A DNA stretch of 64,000 nt, taken from Oidiodendron maius Zn (lineage: Eukaryota; Ascomycota; Leotiomycetes; Myxotrichaceae). Numbering within the stretch: position 1 is the first letter of the stretch; each line of letters starts with the position of its first letter. Positions 11,048-22,268 of the stretch are shown in pieces. The position numbers and the translations under genes were made by a program. The stretch covers positions 1,504,630-1,568,629 of the forward strand of contig KN832881.1 in assembly GCA_000827325.1 (NCBI GenBank), in the 5' to 3' direction. The notes under the pieces were generated by a model. That model was not told where the DNA came from. It did no database searches and saw only the letters and a program-made list of their open reading frames with translations.

Positions 11048-12940
11048 TTAGTGCATGACTTCGTCCGCGTTTACGAGGAACGGAGCGTCGCCAAACACTC
11101 TGTGACAGTATTTTCTCGCAAAGGCCACTCCATTTCCAAACGGACAGGAGAATGCAATCTGGTCTTTCGTCAAAGGTAGACCGCGGACAAAGTTCTCGCG
11201 AACGAGGTCAACCATCTTTGTAGCATATCCTTGTCGGCGGTGGTCTTCTCGCACCCAGATTCGCTCAATGGAAACCCAGGCCGGATACTTGGTATGAAGC
11301 TGAAGATCAATTAAGGACTCCCTAAAAGCACCAGGCTCTCCGAGAAGTGGGCCGCCATCCTCGCGGATCGATCTGCCCGGGTGGTAGCTGCAGCCCTCTC
11401 GAATACGTTCGGCGAGAATGACCGAGACGGCCTCGTCATCGATGTAGTGAACAAAGATTCGGAACCGTGGGACCTGAGCTGGAGTGGCACTCGTAGATTG
11501 CGGATCAGGGATTTCGCGCCACAGTTCCTCCTTCTCCACGTGAATTGGACCAAGGGCCTCTGAGGTAACACCTAGAACAGCCTGGCCATGACTGCGGACG
11601 GCAATGGCTTGCTTGCAATCAATAACAACAACACGATGATTCTTTCCATCGCTAACCCACTGTTCCAAGATAACCGTCGACACTTCTTTCTTGCTTACCT
11701 TAGCATGCACACGCTTCTTGTGTTCAATATCGTGCCTGGCCTTACTGTGTTGGCTTGCTGGGTCATAGTATCTATCGCACTCCTTGCACTGGATCCATGT
11801 ATCGCGTTCATGGACATCAAAATACATCTGTTTGAGAGCGGTTTGCTTGCGAGGCGCTATCGGGATTGGCTGGGCCCGGATATCTGGAGGAGCAAGTGAT
11901 CCAGATGCGGATGACTTGCTGCGACCTCGGAGTGTATCATTCGCATCATGAGCAGCAGTTGGCGAGTTTGGAGTTGCTCTATTACTCCGAGAACGGCCAG
12001 CAGGAGCTGGTGTGTTGCTCATGCCTGCAAGATAGGTTGAACGACGAGTAGGAATGGAAGTAGTCTGAATTTCATCGCGAGCTTCCTCATGATCTAAGGC
12101 CTGCTCAGCGAGCTCAACTCTACTTTCATCAGTCATATCCCCAACAGCTTCGCTGAAGCTGATACGATTCTCATCCTCCTCAAACTTGCCATATTGAATA
12201 TCTGGAGACATCACGATGGGTGGAAGAGAAGGTTTTGTAGTAAGTCGCCGTTTCTGTGCTTTCCGCGGGTATCCCACAGGACAGTCACCTTTCGAAGGGG
12301 GAGATGAAGGCGGGGATAAAGGCGGTGTAATAGTAGACCTGAGAGTATCCGAAGAATCGAGACAAGGTAGAGTCGCCAGGGGGCTTGAGGATCGAGATAA
12401 CGGCTTGAAATAGCTCGTGATAGATTGCCTCGACCTTTTTATTGGGAGTAACCCTTCTTGTGATGCAATTTGAGAATCAGGTCCTCTTTTCTTGGAAGCC
12501 CCTGAAGCTGTTATATCTGTCAAGGCCACTGTCGCCTTCAAGGATGTTGGACTGTTCTCTTCTTGATGTGCTGAGCGTGGGGGATTTTGAGTGTATGGCT
12601 CGCTGTCTGATTTATTTGAAGGCAGTGAATTGCCCCTCGGGATGTTTCGGTCATATGCTGTTGTTGGTGGTGAGTTTCCGGGGGTAGGTGCCTTCTCTTG
12701 CTGCGTCTCTAGTTCAGATAATCTCTTGGAGGACGCCGAAAGGCTTATTTGCTGTGGCTCATGACTTTCTCTTTTTGGAGAAGGAGATTGATTCGCCGAT
12801 GAGGTGTCCAATTGTCTCTGACTGGGAGGAGATACTATTGTAGATATTATCCATCAGCGAGGTTCAAGTTGCTGTTAGATCACGTTGATCTACCTTTTAT
12901 CCTCAGCAAGTTTGTGCCACCATCTGAATTCCGACCACAT
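11048..12940 (-). CDS. ECO1: N-acetyltransferase ECO1/ESCO (cohesion establishment)
   Basis: Acetylates the Smc3 subunit of cohesin during S phase to lock sister chromatids together; nuclear. The C-terminal half shows the two family hallmarks: a single zinc finger (WIQCKECDRYYDP, then HSKARHDIEHKKRVH) and the acetyltransferase fold with IERIWVREDHRRQGYA and the C-terminal block IAFSCPFGNGVAFARKYC. A PIP-like box, RQSITSYF, lies near residue 147 of the spliced model; it has R where the canonical motif has Q. The long open frame (from 12811) begins with TTG and has no upstream in-frame ATG, so a 5' exon is needed. I propose exon 1 at 12940-12894 and a 72-nt intron 12893-12822, giving 606 aa. 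The donor GTAGAT is weak, so this start is less certain than the rest. It is much longer than yeast Eco1 because of a disordered N-terminal region. Confidence 0.88.
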
Positions 12941-13829
12941 ATCCTCTGATATTCATCTTTGAACTTTCTCCCACGTTTAGAGTAAGTCTCAAGTGAAGCA
13001 CTGAATCAGTAGTTAGGTTATTGTGCACCGCAAAGAATGGTAAGGAGCAACTAGGCTTTAACGGTAAGACTCACCGAAGCTTCACTGATGAAATACCCAT
13101 CTTGAGCACGGGGGTAGGTGTCCAGCAGAGTATTATGGAGCTTGGAACTATGAAGTTGATGTTATGGTGCTCCTCCTGCGCGGGGCGGGAAAATGTATAC
13201 TGAACGACTTTGTGATGGTTGAGGAGACGCGATGGGGTGACGCGACGACACTAAATTTCGCGAAATCGCGTATACACGTGACCCAAATTACAACATTGTT
13301 CAGATGCAAAAAATGTATCCAGATTCCATGATAGAAGCTGTAGGTTTGCTTGAGCCATCTTTGGGAAATGACGCCGATTCATATCCTTCTAAATGTGTAT
13401 CTAGAAGCAACTAGTCCAACACCTGCTACTCAATATTTTCTCCTTATACGCCAGCCGTAAGATTACTTCCCACGAACAATGAAACTGTTCAAATCCTAGA
13501 ACCACCTTAGGTAGTTTATAGATCATTAATGATACGCTAGGCTCTGTCCTACATTCTGTCCTTCCTTCTATCTTACTCTATGACATTCAACTATAGGGCG
13601 GGGTGTGGAGGAGGTTGGCAATGCACTATTCTGAGCAGTCAGACCACGTAACAATATACTGTATAATAGGTTTAAGCCAATTGATTGTTGAGTAGTACGT
13701 GTACTGTACAAAGTCTATGTAGGTTCGTGCAATGCTTTATGGGGCGGTGGTATAATACAATTCCCCTTCTAATGATTCCAGCGTCTATAGTTTTCCGTCG
13801 CAAAGGAGTCAGTCAATATAGGTCTCGGC
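12941..13829. other. intergenic 890 nt
   Basis: This lies between the 5' end of ECO1 and the 3' end of the polyprenyl synthase gene. I see no coding sequence or RNA gene. The ECO1 promoter should be at the left end. Confidence 0.5.
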
Positions 13830-15253
13830 TCATTTTCTTCGCTTTAAAGTCTTGATAGCCATCTCTATCAGACCTTCTTTCGCATCGCTTTCTGGAAAGG
13901 CGCTTATGGCAGCAATCGCCCGACTCGCGTATTCCTCGGCCAGAGCACGAGTTTGTTCTATCCCGTTGCTCTGAATAACCAGATCTCGGGCCTATTTATC
14001 ATCGGTCAGGACACTATTATGATATAACGGAGTTGGGCGATACGCACCCGAGTAACATCGCCCTCACCAGCAAACTTCCTACCTACCAGGCCCCCGAGTT
14101 CAGGGTTATTCTTCCATGCAAATAGTAAAGGGGCGGTCGCAAGTCCCAATTCCAGATCCGCACCAGCGGGTTTTCCCAATTCTTGCGTACTTATTGTATA
14201 ATCCAACATGTCATCGACTAGTTGAAACGCTAGCCCAAGGTTCTTGCCGTAAGCATAGGCAGCTTCCACAGTCCTCTTGTCTGAGCTGCCTAGCAATGCT
14301 GCTGCACGGCAAGACTTCGATATTAGGCTCGCAGATTTCAGATACGTCTTTTGCAAGTAATACGAGATTGTGTCTTCTGTCCAAACGGGGTTCTTTTCGT
14401 CCCTAGCAGTATTTTTGAGCTGCATGAACTCGCCCTCCACCAAATTGGCTATCACTGTGGAGAGTAACTCGGTTACCTCTGGGTCTCGGAGACGCGCAAG
14501 AGCCACGGAGGCACGAGAGAGGAGAAAATCACCACCTAGGACCGCCATCTTATTGCCAAACTCGAGGTTTGCACTCGGGGACCCTCGGCGAGAGACGGAA
14601 TGGTCGATCACATCATCATGTAGAAGGGATGCAGTATGAATGAGTTCGGTAATCTCTGCAAGCCGGCGCTGGGATGGGAGTACCTCGCTGTCGCCCGCAG
14701 GATATGAAGATTCCGTCTTTGTGGGAGATTTCGTACTCGGTAACTCAGGGTTATTATCTGACAGGATAGATATTGGGGATATCGGATTGTCGATGCTCTC
14801 TGCAGATTGTTGGCCGTTATATCTAGTTGTTTTGGGCGTTCGGGCCGTAGCACGAGACATCAAAAGAACAATGAGGGGCCGAACATGTTTTCCCTCCGCT
14901 TTCGTGTAGTACTTTGCAACGGTGTCAAGTGCCGGGTGTCCAGATCCTAGAAGCTGCCTCATATTACCTGCCAGGAACTTCATCTCTTTTGCTAAGATTC
15001 GTAAAGGATCCGCGGTAGCGTTGTCATTGCGTGCTATCCGAGCGGTTGCACCAGATAGCACATTGGAGGCGACAGAGACAGCTTGTGTCCATGTTGACTG
15101 CCTCCTTCTGAGCGAGGAACCTTGTACCGATGCTGACAAGTATTGCGAGAGTGATGGAGAACGTGGCTGACAGCTAAAACACGTCGATTGGAATCCAGGA
15201 TTCGTCCAAGACCTGTTCAAGAGCACTGAAGCTCTCAGCGATCTGACTTTCAT
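13830..15253 (-). CDS. COQ1: trans-polyprenyl diphosphate synthase, COQ1-type
   Basis: Builds the long isoprenoid tail of ubiquinone from farnesyl/geranylgeranyl and isopentenyl diphosphates in mitochondria. Exons are 15253-14048 and 13991-13830 with a 56-nt intron (donor GTGCGT), giving 455 aa. Both aspartate-rich motifs are visible: LLHDDVIDHS near residue 213 and LVDDMLDYT near 350. The substrate motif KHVRPLIVLL is also present, as is the extended N-terminus expected for mitochondrial import. The insert between KHVRP and the first DDxxD, rich in S, P and T, is longer than in bacterial enzymes and typical of fungal COQ1. The short last exon ends in KTLKRRK. The tail length (C30, C45, C50) cannot be told from the sequence by eye. 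The gene is head-to-head with the VMA12-like gene across 310 nt. Confidence 0.93.
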
Positions 15254-15563
15254 AGCCTCTGCGCTCCTCCTTTGAAACGAGGGATCCTTGTCACAATCGG
15301 CTCATCTAGGCATCTAGGTCGCAGGGAGCTCCTAGGATAGGAATTGAAGTTTTTTTTCCTGCTATGTGGACAATGGCCAAAAGCTCTCGGGTTAGCAGTG
15401 TAGCTGGTGACTACAAGTTCTTTCCGTTTAGGTTTTTGTCGGAAAAACTCGGCTCCGATTCCGTGCCTAGACCCTTGCACGGGCGTTAACAAATTGCAGC
15501 CTGGCTTAAAAAACAACCGCGAATACATGAGTTCACAACAGCGATGTGATAAATACGCTCAGG
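15254..15563. promoter_or_regulatory. shared divergent promoter, COQ1 / VMA12
   Basis: Only 310 nt separate the ATG codons of the polyprenyl synthase (-) and the Vma12-like gene (+), so both 5' leaders and promoters must lie here. A T-run at 15351-15358 sits near the middle. I recognise no specific factor site. Confidence 0.5.
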
Positions 15564-16596
15564 ATGGTGTTTCTTACCATCAGCCCGACAATATTGGAGG
15601 CACTTGAAGAAGTTCAGCTTCTAGACCGAGACACAGTTCGAAACCCGTATAAGAGCCTGGAGCTTCATGATGAAAGGAGCCTCTTGAAAAAGGATGGAAA
15701 GTATGCAGAAGTCACAGAGCATTTGGATGGCGGCCAAGAGGTTGAGGGCATAGAGGATATAGAAATATCTTTTGGGGAGGGGGGATCTAAGGAGCAATTC
15801 AATGAGCCACCTTTGTCGAACCCGAAACTAGGCAAACCCATATCCCACGGCCAAGTTATAAATCTCTGGAAGGAATTAAAGGCTCGCGGTCATCGCCCTA
15901 GAAGCCTGGATTCATTGCTTCGGGGGGCGCGGGTCTATAGCCCTCCCCCAGAGTCAAAACCCGAGCCGGTAAGTGCTATCTCTCCCTCAGTATATTACCA
16001 GAGATAGGAGCTCGATGACCGGCTAACATCAGGGCTTCCAGACGTCCGAATACAAGGCCCTGATGGCTCGACTGCGTCGTGAGGCAGAGGAACGCTCCTA
16101 TCACCGCATGACTAATCCAGCATCACCAATGGAGACCTTCGCGCAACGCTTTCCTTTATCCTCTGCGGCCCACGCATTTGCCTCATCCAACCAACCTATG
16201 AGCTCCTCCGACCTAGATGATGATGATATTACATACGCAGATGTGAACCGCCAGGTGACCCTCATATTCAATGTGCTTGTGAGCATCGTCGCTTGCGCAG
16301 GGGCGATATGGGTCGTGGCCAGGTGGTGGGAAACGCCTGCAAGGCTGGCTCTCAGTCTTGGGGGAAGTCTGTTAGTCGGGGTTGCAGAAGTGGTGGTGTA
16401 CTCGGGGTATATCCGACGGGTAAGCGAGGCAAAAAAGAAGGAGAAGGATATAAAAGAAGTTAAAGAAGTAGTCAAGACTTGGGTTGTCGCTGCCAATGAT
16501 GCTGCAGGTGATGTTGGCGAAAAGTCTTCTTCAATCCATAAAGGAGCAGAGGATGGGAATTTCAAAGCGAGAAGACGCAAAAGGGATGCCAGTTAA
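15564..16596 (+). CDS. VMA12: V-ATPase assembly factor, Vma12/TMEM199 family
   Basis: An ER membrane chaperone that helps assemble the Vo sector of the vacuolar H+-ATPase. Exons are 15564-15968 and 16042-16596 with a 73-nt intron (GTAAGT...TTCCAG), giving 319 aa. Family features in order: an N-terminal soluble region with the HGQVINLWKELKARG block, then ALMARLRREAEERSYHRM just after the splice junction, two transmembrane segments (about QVTLIFNVLVSIVACAGAIW and LALSLGGSLLVGVAEVVV) with a short connecting loop, and a basic cytosolic tail. I chose the ATG at 15564; the open frame extends upstream only through a GTG. The protein is longer than yeast Vma12 because of the acidic N-terminal insert. 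Confidence 0.85.
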
Positions 16597-19500
16597 TCAT
16601 TTTGTTTCATGCTTCTGTAAGTTAGATACTTTTTGGAACAACTAGATTCAGTATCCAATGTAACAATATACTATCCCCCTTTAATTATTTCTTTCGTCTA
16701 GCGTGCAGGCACGGTAGTTAGTCCAACTCTATGAACTTTCTGACACCCTAATCAGAACTGGCCAGCCCCATTCATGAATTTGATGGAGTTGCTCCTGTTG
16801 CAAACCCCGCTCCCAAGAAATCTAGGTCAAAATCGATTCGCGTAACCAACATGCATAACTGCCAAGTAGGATGTCCACAGACCATTGGAAGATGTTATGA
16901 CTTTGCTTTAATACTTCATAGTCAAATAGAATATTGATAGCGTTCTCGTGTGACGACGCCACACATCTATGGATCAAGAGGTAAGGGGAAAGCGGGGACA
17001 ATTCTGGACTTGGGTTTCCTGGAACCGGGCCATTTAGATGGCATCATGGCTAAAGCCATTCACTGCTCCTAGTGGAAAGAATTGCTGCCAGGTACAGTTA
17101 ACAAGATTTTACACTTCTCGACTTGAGAGAGGGCTAGTTCTGTACCACATAGTGTTTACGCGCAATGATACAGTACACATTGAGGTACAGCATTTCCGAA
17201 CATTTTGGTATATAAAACCCAAAATATGAATACTTAAACTAATCATGAGATTTTCTGCTAAGATACCCCTTTCACATCTTTAGTGCCATCAAAACGTGCA
17301 GCAAGCCGAAGATGAGGTTCGTAAGGCACTAACTAAGATGCCTCAGGTACTCATTTAAGCCTCTTTAGCGGGGCAAACTACCTCATAGTGCAACCTTATT
17401 TCTAACCGAGGTCACCTGATTCTCCCTCCTTTTTCCCAACTTGGGCAATGGGCCTTATGCAAAATACCAACTCACAGAATTATGACATTTCTCTTCTGAA
17501 CGTAACCTGCCTGATATTAAAATGTAATATGGTTTGGAGTTGCAGACTAATAAAGCTATCATTTGAGCTGTGGTTTGACGAAGCAAAGCGAATATTGATA
17601 TTGCCTCGGAGAAAACGAAGAAAGGTCACAATGCTGTACAGGCATTAACTTTTCCGATACTGGCAGTCTCCGACGTGCTTTAAGCCAGCGCATTTGCGTC
17701 CACGAGAGCCAAAGGGAATTGTGAACAGCCCTTGAGAGTCCAAAAGTTTTACGCTTTTGTATGATCAGCTCCTCGGCTGTTGGACGGAGGTCCTCCTTCG
17801 CACAACCCTCTCATTGTCATGCAGTGTATCTAAAAAGTGGCTCATTTTATTACTGCCATATCAGCGATATTCACATGTGAACTCAAACATTATGATCAGC
17901 TTTGAGAGCCGGATATTGGCAGTCATCTTATCGGGCCGCATGACAGCCGATGGACACCGTCGAGTTATTCCACCCGCACGCGGCATGTATTCGTGGGAGT
18001 CGATAAGCAAGTTTGTGCGTCCGAGATCATTCTATCCCAATGCGCCTAATGCAAAACATCTCATGCAGGAAGGTTGTCAAATGGAATACACTCCTCGCAT
18101 AATGCATGGCTATCCGGAACGTTTTGCGTCACGCGAGGCCAAGGGTCGACTTGATCCCAACTGCGCGTTGACTTCGTGGCAAGAAGATCACAAACATCAC
18201 AACATAGCAATTTCAGATAACTTCAAGTTGATAATCAAGATTTGTAGAAATGGACGTTTGGATACCCATCCATATGGAAAGTAAGTTTGAAGAGAAGTAG
18301 CATGTGACCGCGATGGCTCGACTTGCCAACGGCCCACCACAAAAGGGCGCCACGACCATGGAAACGCGACTAGTGTATCGGTGAGACAAAAATATGTTAT
18401 AACGATGATATTTAATTGATTTCATTAAACCTATCTAGGCTCGGACAAGAAGCGTTGTGTTTTCGACCGTGCGAGACCGTACTGTAATGGGCGTTGATGG
18501 TAGAGGCGGGTTTGTGGTGGGTACGTCGAAAGCCTCTCGTTTGCCTTGAATCGTTGGTTTCTACAAATCCCCTTGTGATCTGTTTCAAAGATAACCATGC
18601 TCAATTGATGATCAAGAAGTGTACATTCTGATTCTGTGGTTCTGTAATGGTACTGAAGGCCGTTGGCTGCGACCGTGCATGATTGTGATGTGTCGTCTAC
18701 ACGACAGCTGAGGGATTGTTGTTGTGAACTTCAGAGTACAAGTTTCAATCAAAATCAGTCAAAAGATGTAAATTTAATGATTCCACTATCGAAAATATAT
18801 TCACTCGTAATAGTAACAAAAGATTATGAAATCAGAAACGTGATGGTGGTTGGATTTCTCAGAACCACACTTGGACACGGTCGCAAAAACTCTCGCGATC
18901 TCGAAAACACGACATTTCAAAAAAGCTGCCAAAGTCGATACGTAAAGCGAGATAAAAGGCATGGACTATATAATTTTATAATAGCCATACCATACACTAA
19001 TTTCGAGCTATCATTAACATACTATCGGATGTTGGTGGTGCGCAGTGCGCCTTCAAAGGTTGAGAGTGCGAGATCGCGAATGGCTTCAATCCACGAGAGG
19101 CGCCACGGAAGTTTATATCTACTACCTATTGTGACAACAACGATTCCAAACAAGTTTCATCTAAATGGGATGACTTCGGCGATGAAGATCTCGACAATGG
19201 CAAAATTTATTATATCAGACAAGTGTGCGAGTGTCCAGCGTGCCCTCCAGGTTCGCGGTGGGATCCGGGGACGGCGAGGTTTGCACGACGGACATTCTCG
19301 ACATCAAGATATCAAACAGCAAAGGCACGGGGCGAAGGAGAATTAAATATAGGACGAAATACACACTTCGGCCTCCACGTCGCCTACACGGCGATGGGCC
19401 TCTTCATAATTCCTAATTCCATGGCCGGGTGGCGGGAGTGAGATAACCAAGTGGTGGAGGGAGGGTGGGTTGGTGCTCATCGCTCGCGGAGGGGGATCGA

Positions 19501-19899
19501 GTCTGCTGATGGGAAAGGAGGGCACAAGAGCGCCGGCGCGCGACCAATCATAAAAGCCGCGCAAGACGGACAGTTTGACCCTGGTTTTGTCATTCCATTC
19601 AATCAATTCCTAAAGCAGTCTAGCCTGGCCATGGAACTGCTGGGCGCAGAGAAGCGCTGCCAGATCACCGCGACCTCCCTCGCTACTATAAACATCCGCC
19701 CCCCCCGCTCACAACATCCTCTTTTGCCCTTTTCTCCCGCTGCCTCCCAACCACCACCTTCCCACTCTTCGACTTTCCACCCCCAACCCAAAAAAAACTC
19801 AAAGCTCTCTCAAGTTTTAATAACTTGTTTCAATCCTCCATCCATTCTCCCATCTTTCTTCTCAATACTTTATCTCTCTCCCTCCCCCAAAAAGTAAAA
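16597..19899. other. 3.3-kb gap without a supported gene
   Basis: Open frames such as 17757-18284 and 18663-19346 show no recognisable domain and read as chance frames. The last 220 nt before 19900 are pyrimidine-rich with a CTATAAACA sequence near 19684. They look like the promoter and 5' leader of the histone H1 gene. Confidence 0.5.
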
Positions 19900-20894
19900 A
19901 TGGCCCCAAAAGCTGCCGCCGCCAAGGGCAAGTCCGGCTCGTCTGACCATGCCTCCTACCAAGGTTAGCAAGCTTCCCCCCTTCCACCACAGCGTCGCAT
20001 CCCGATCGCGCGCATATTTTCCGGGTCGCGCAATTGTCGTGCAGATGGCTGTAGCTGCGGATTTTAAAAATGATCCCGCACTGACATGTTATTGCAGACA
20101 TGATCACCGATGCCATCATCAACCTTAAGGACGTATGTTTACCTCCCCGAGCTCGATAGACTTGTAACTAACACCCCATTTTTTCAGCGCAATGGATCTA
20201 GGTATGCCACCTCTGCGTCACGCGTTTGTCGTCGAAACTTGACGCGTCTTGTGTTTACCATAACTCTGCTGACAATTTCCAGCCGTTCCGCCCTGAAGAA
20301 GTACGTCAAGGCCAACAACAAGATCTCCGCCGACGCCATGTTTGACTCTCTGTTCAACCGTGCTCTCCGAGCTGGTGTTGAGAAGGGTGTCTTCGCTCAG
20401 CCAAAGGGTACGTGCCATGTTTCCCCTTTCCGCGAAACCGCATCTAATGTGTTGCAGGAGCCTCCGGTGGCACCAAGCTGGCTAAGAAGGAGCCAAAGCC
20501 TGCTGCTGCCAAGACTGAGAAGAAGGCTACCACTGCCAAGCCAAAGAAGGCTGTTTCCGCCACCAAGAAGACCACTACTGCTAAGGCTACCAAGCCCAAG
20601 GCTGCTCCCAAGGCTAAGGCTACCAAGACCGCAAAGCCAAAGGCCGCCAAGCCAAAGGCTGCCCCAAAGGCTAAGAAGCCTGCCGCGGCAAAGGCTGTAA
20701 GTTACTGACGCCCAGTGTTTGCAATATCATCTCTAATCGACATGTAGGCCCCTGCTGTTGTCGACAAGCCTGCTGTCCTAGGAAAGACCAAGTCGGGACG
20801 CGTCACCAAGACCACAGCCAAAACCCCAGCCAAGAAGGCCACACCAAAGAAGGCTGCCCCCAAGAAGGCGACTCCCAAGAAGGCTGCGGCATAA
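19900..20894 (+). CDS. linker histone H1
   Basis: Binds linker DNA and the nucleosome dyad in the nucleus. Six exons (19900-19963, 20098-20132, 20188-20201, 20283-20407, 20458-20696, 20748-20894) give 207 aa. The winged-helix H15 domain is assembled across exons 1-4: ASYQDMITDAIINLKD, then RNGSSRSALKKYVKAN, then FNRALRAGVEKGVFAQPKG. The tail in exons 5-6 is the usual lysine/alanine/proline-rich repeat ending in TPKKAAPKKATPKKAAA. All intron ends are GT-AG and every junction keeps frame. Exon 3 is only 14 nt. The dense intron pattern and pyrimidine-rich leader fit an actively expressed, polyadenylated histone gene. Confidence 0.95.
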
Positions 20895-22268
20895 GCTTCC
20901 CGCATCTTGGAGGTAACCTTTCTTTTGGGTGTGCATATTGGCGTTGTAAGGGATTTTGCGATATACGGGGGTTCGAATCGCGCGTTTTGCTGTTTGGTTT
21001 ATGGAATCTCGTGTTTTGGGTGGGATGGTCGCCCTTACTGCTAGCCCTTGATGAGCAAGTAGGCAGAGCTTTCTCCCTTACACAAAGATCTCTCTTTGTA
21101 CGCAATGGTAAAATGGGATGCTCGCAGGGAGCGATGGAATGGGATTGGATGGGTCCTCGTTTGGACTCTCTGCTCTTTCTCAAATGGCTGTATTTATACC
21201 AGATCAATGAATGACGTGAAACACCACTAGCGCTCAATGCTTTCGTGAAAGTACCTATCTCATCATAAGACGCACAGTTGCGTTCAGGCTTGAAAGTTTG
21301 TGCTCACGGTGATCATGACGCGTCTTCTGGGCAGTGTTGTTATGACTTGGAACAGCCGCCACAATATACGCGACGTTTCCAGTTCAAGCTTGGTACGTAA
21401 GGAATATCTGGCAAAGGCTTGTTTGCTGTAGAGCTATGTAAGACTTCCTAATTCAAGAGTGCCTGTATATGACTTAGCAGACTGGTGATGAAACATAACG
21501 CAAACGTTTGGGTCAACATGCCGCAGAGCTACATAGCCGTGCAACATAGTGTGATATAACAAGAGATCCGGTCAATATATATGAAATGACCTGCTTCTAA
21601 GCAGGCAAGATTTATAGGAATGAATCCCAAGCGAAATGTTCGTTTTCTACCCGTGTAAGTCTTATTAAGTGCCATCACCATCATTCCACATGTATCTAAC
21701 GAGTGAAGTCGGCAAAAGAATAATCCGTCAAAGCCTCAGGCATCGTCGTATCATAATAATTTCACGGGCGAGCCGGGTTCCATTAGAAAAGATCAGTAAT
21801 ATCTTATACTACTTCAAGATAGATTCTTAATACAGATAAATATTTCCAGCAACATTCTGGTTAGATTCAAGGCGCGTTGCAGGCATCCTGGTCGGAATAT
21901 CAGCTTCTGTGCTGGCGGTTCCTTCGCCTCCAGGCCAAGCCACTCACCTGCACATGGGAGCGAGGCGACCCTAAATATACCTCCCGTCTGTTGTGCTGTG
22001 CAAGAACAATCTCCTCGAAATCAACAACTCGCGGAAGAGACGACCTCGATGACTTCACTTGCAAAGAGACATGCAGATATCGTTGATTGAAGACGACGCT
22101 CCTTCTCTCTCAATCAACCTGGGCGTGCTCTCCGACCGTGCGACACGTCGTATCCAGGAGTCTAGCCAATTTCGCTGGCTCTGCACCTCACGACCGAGGA
22201 GCAACGACGGAGAGCGCTTTCCATCGATCACGCCGGAAAGGTAGCGATACCTCCTTGCAGTCTTTCGA
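20895..22268. other. intergenic 1.4 kb
   Basis: This covers the 3' side of histone H1 and the promoter side of the PIP kinase gene. I see no coding sequence beyond chance frames. An unusually long 5' leader for the kinase is possible, because frames near 21900-22240 remain open but carry no recognisable domain. Confidence 0.45.

Noticed and set aside
17757-18284. 175-codon plus-strand open frame
   Set aside because: No domain, no plausible partner exons and no recognisable family; treated as a chance frame.
18663-19346. 227-codon plus-strand open frame upstream of histone H1
   Set aside because: The composition looks random, nothing is recognisable and there is no ATG-proximal context typical of the real genes here.
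20965-20990. GGTTCGAATCGC resembling the T-arm of a tRNA
   Set aside because: No acceptor, D-arm or anticodon arm can be folded around it.
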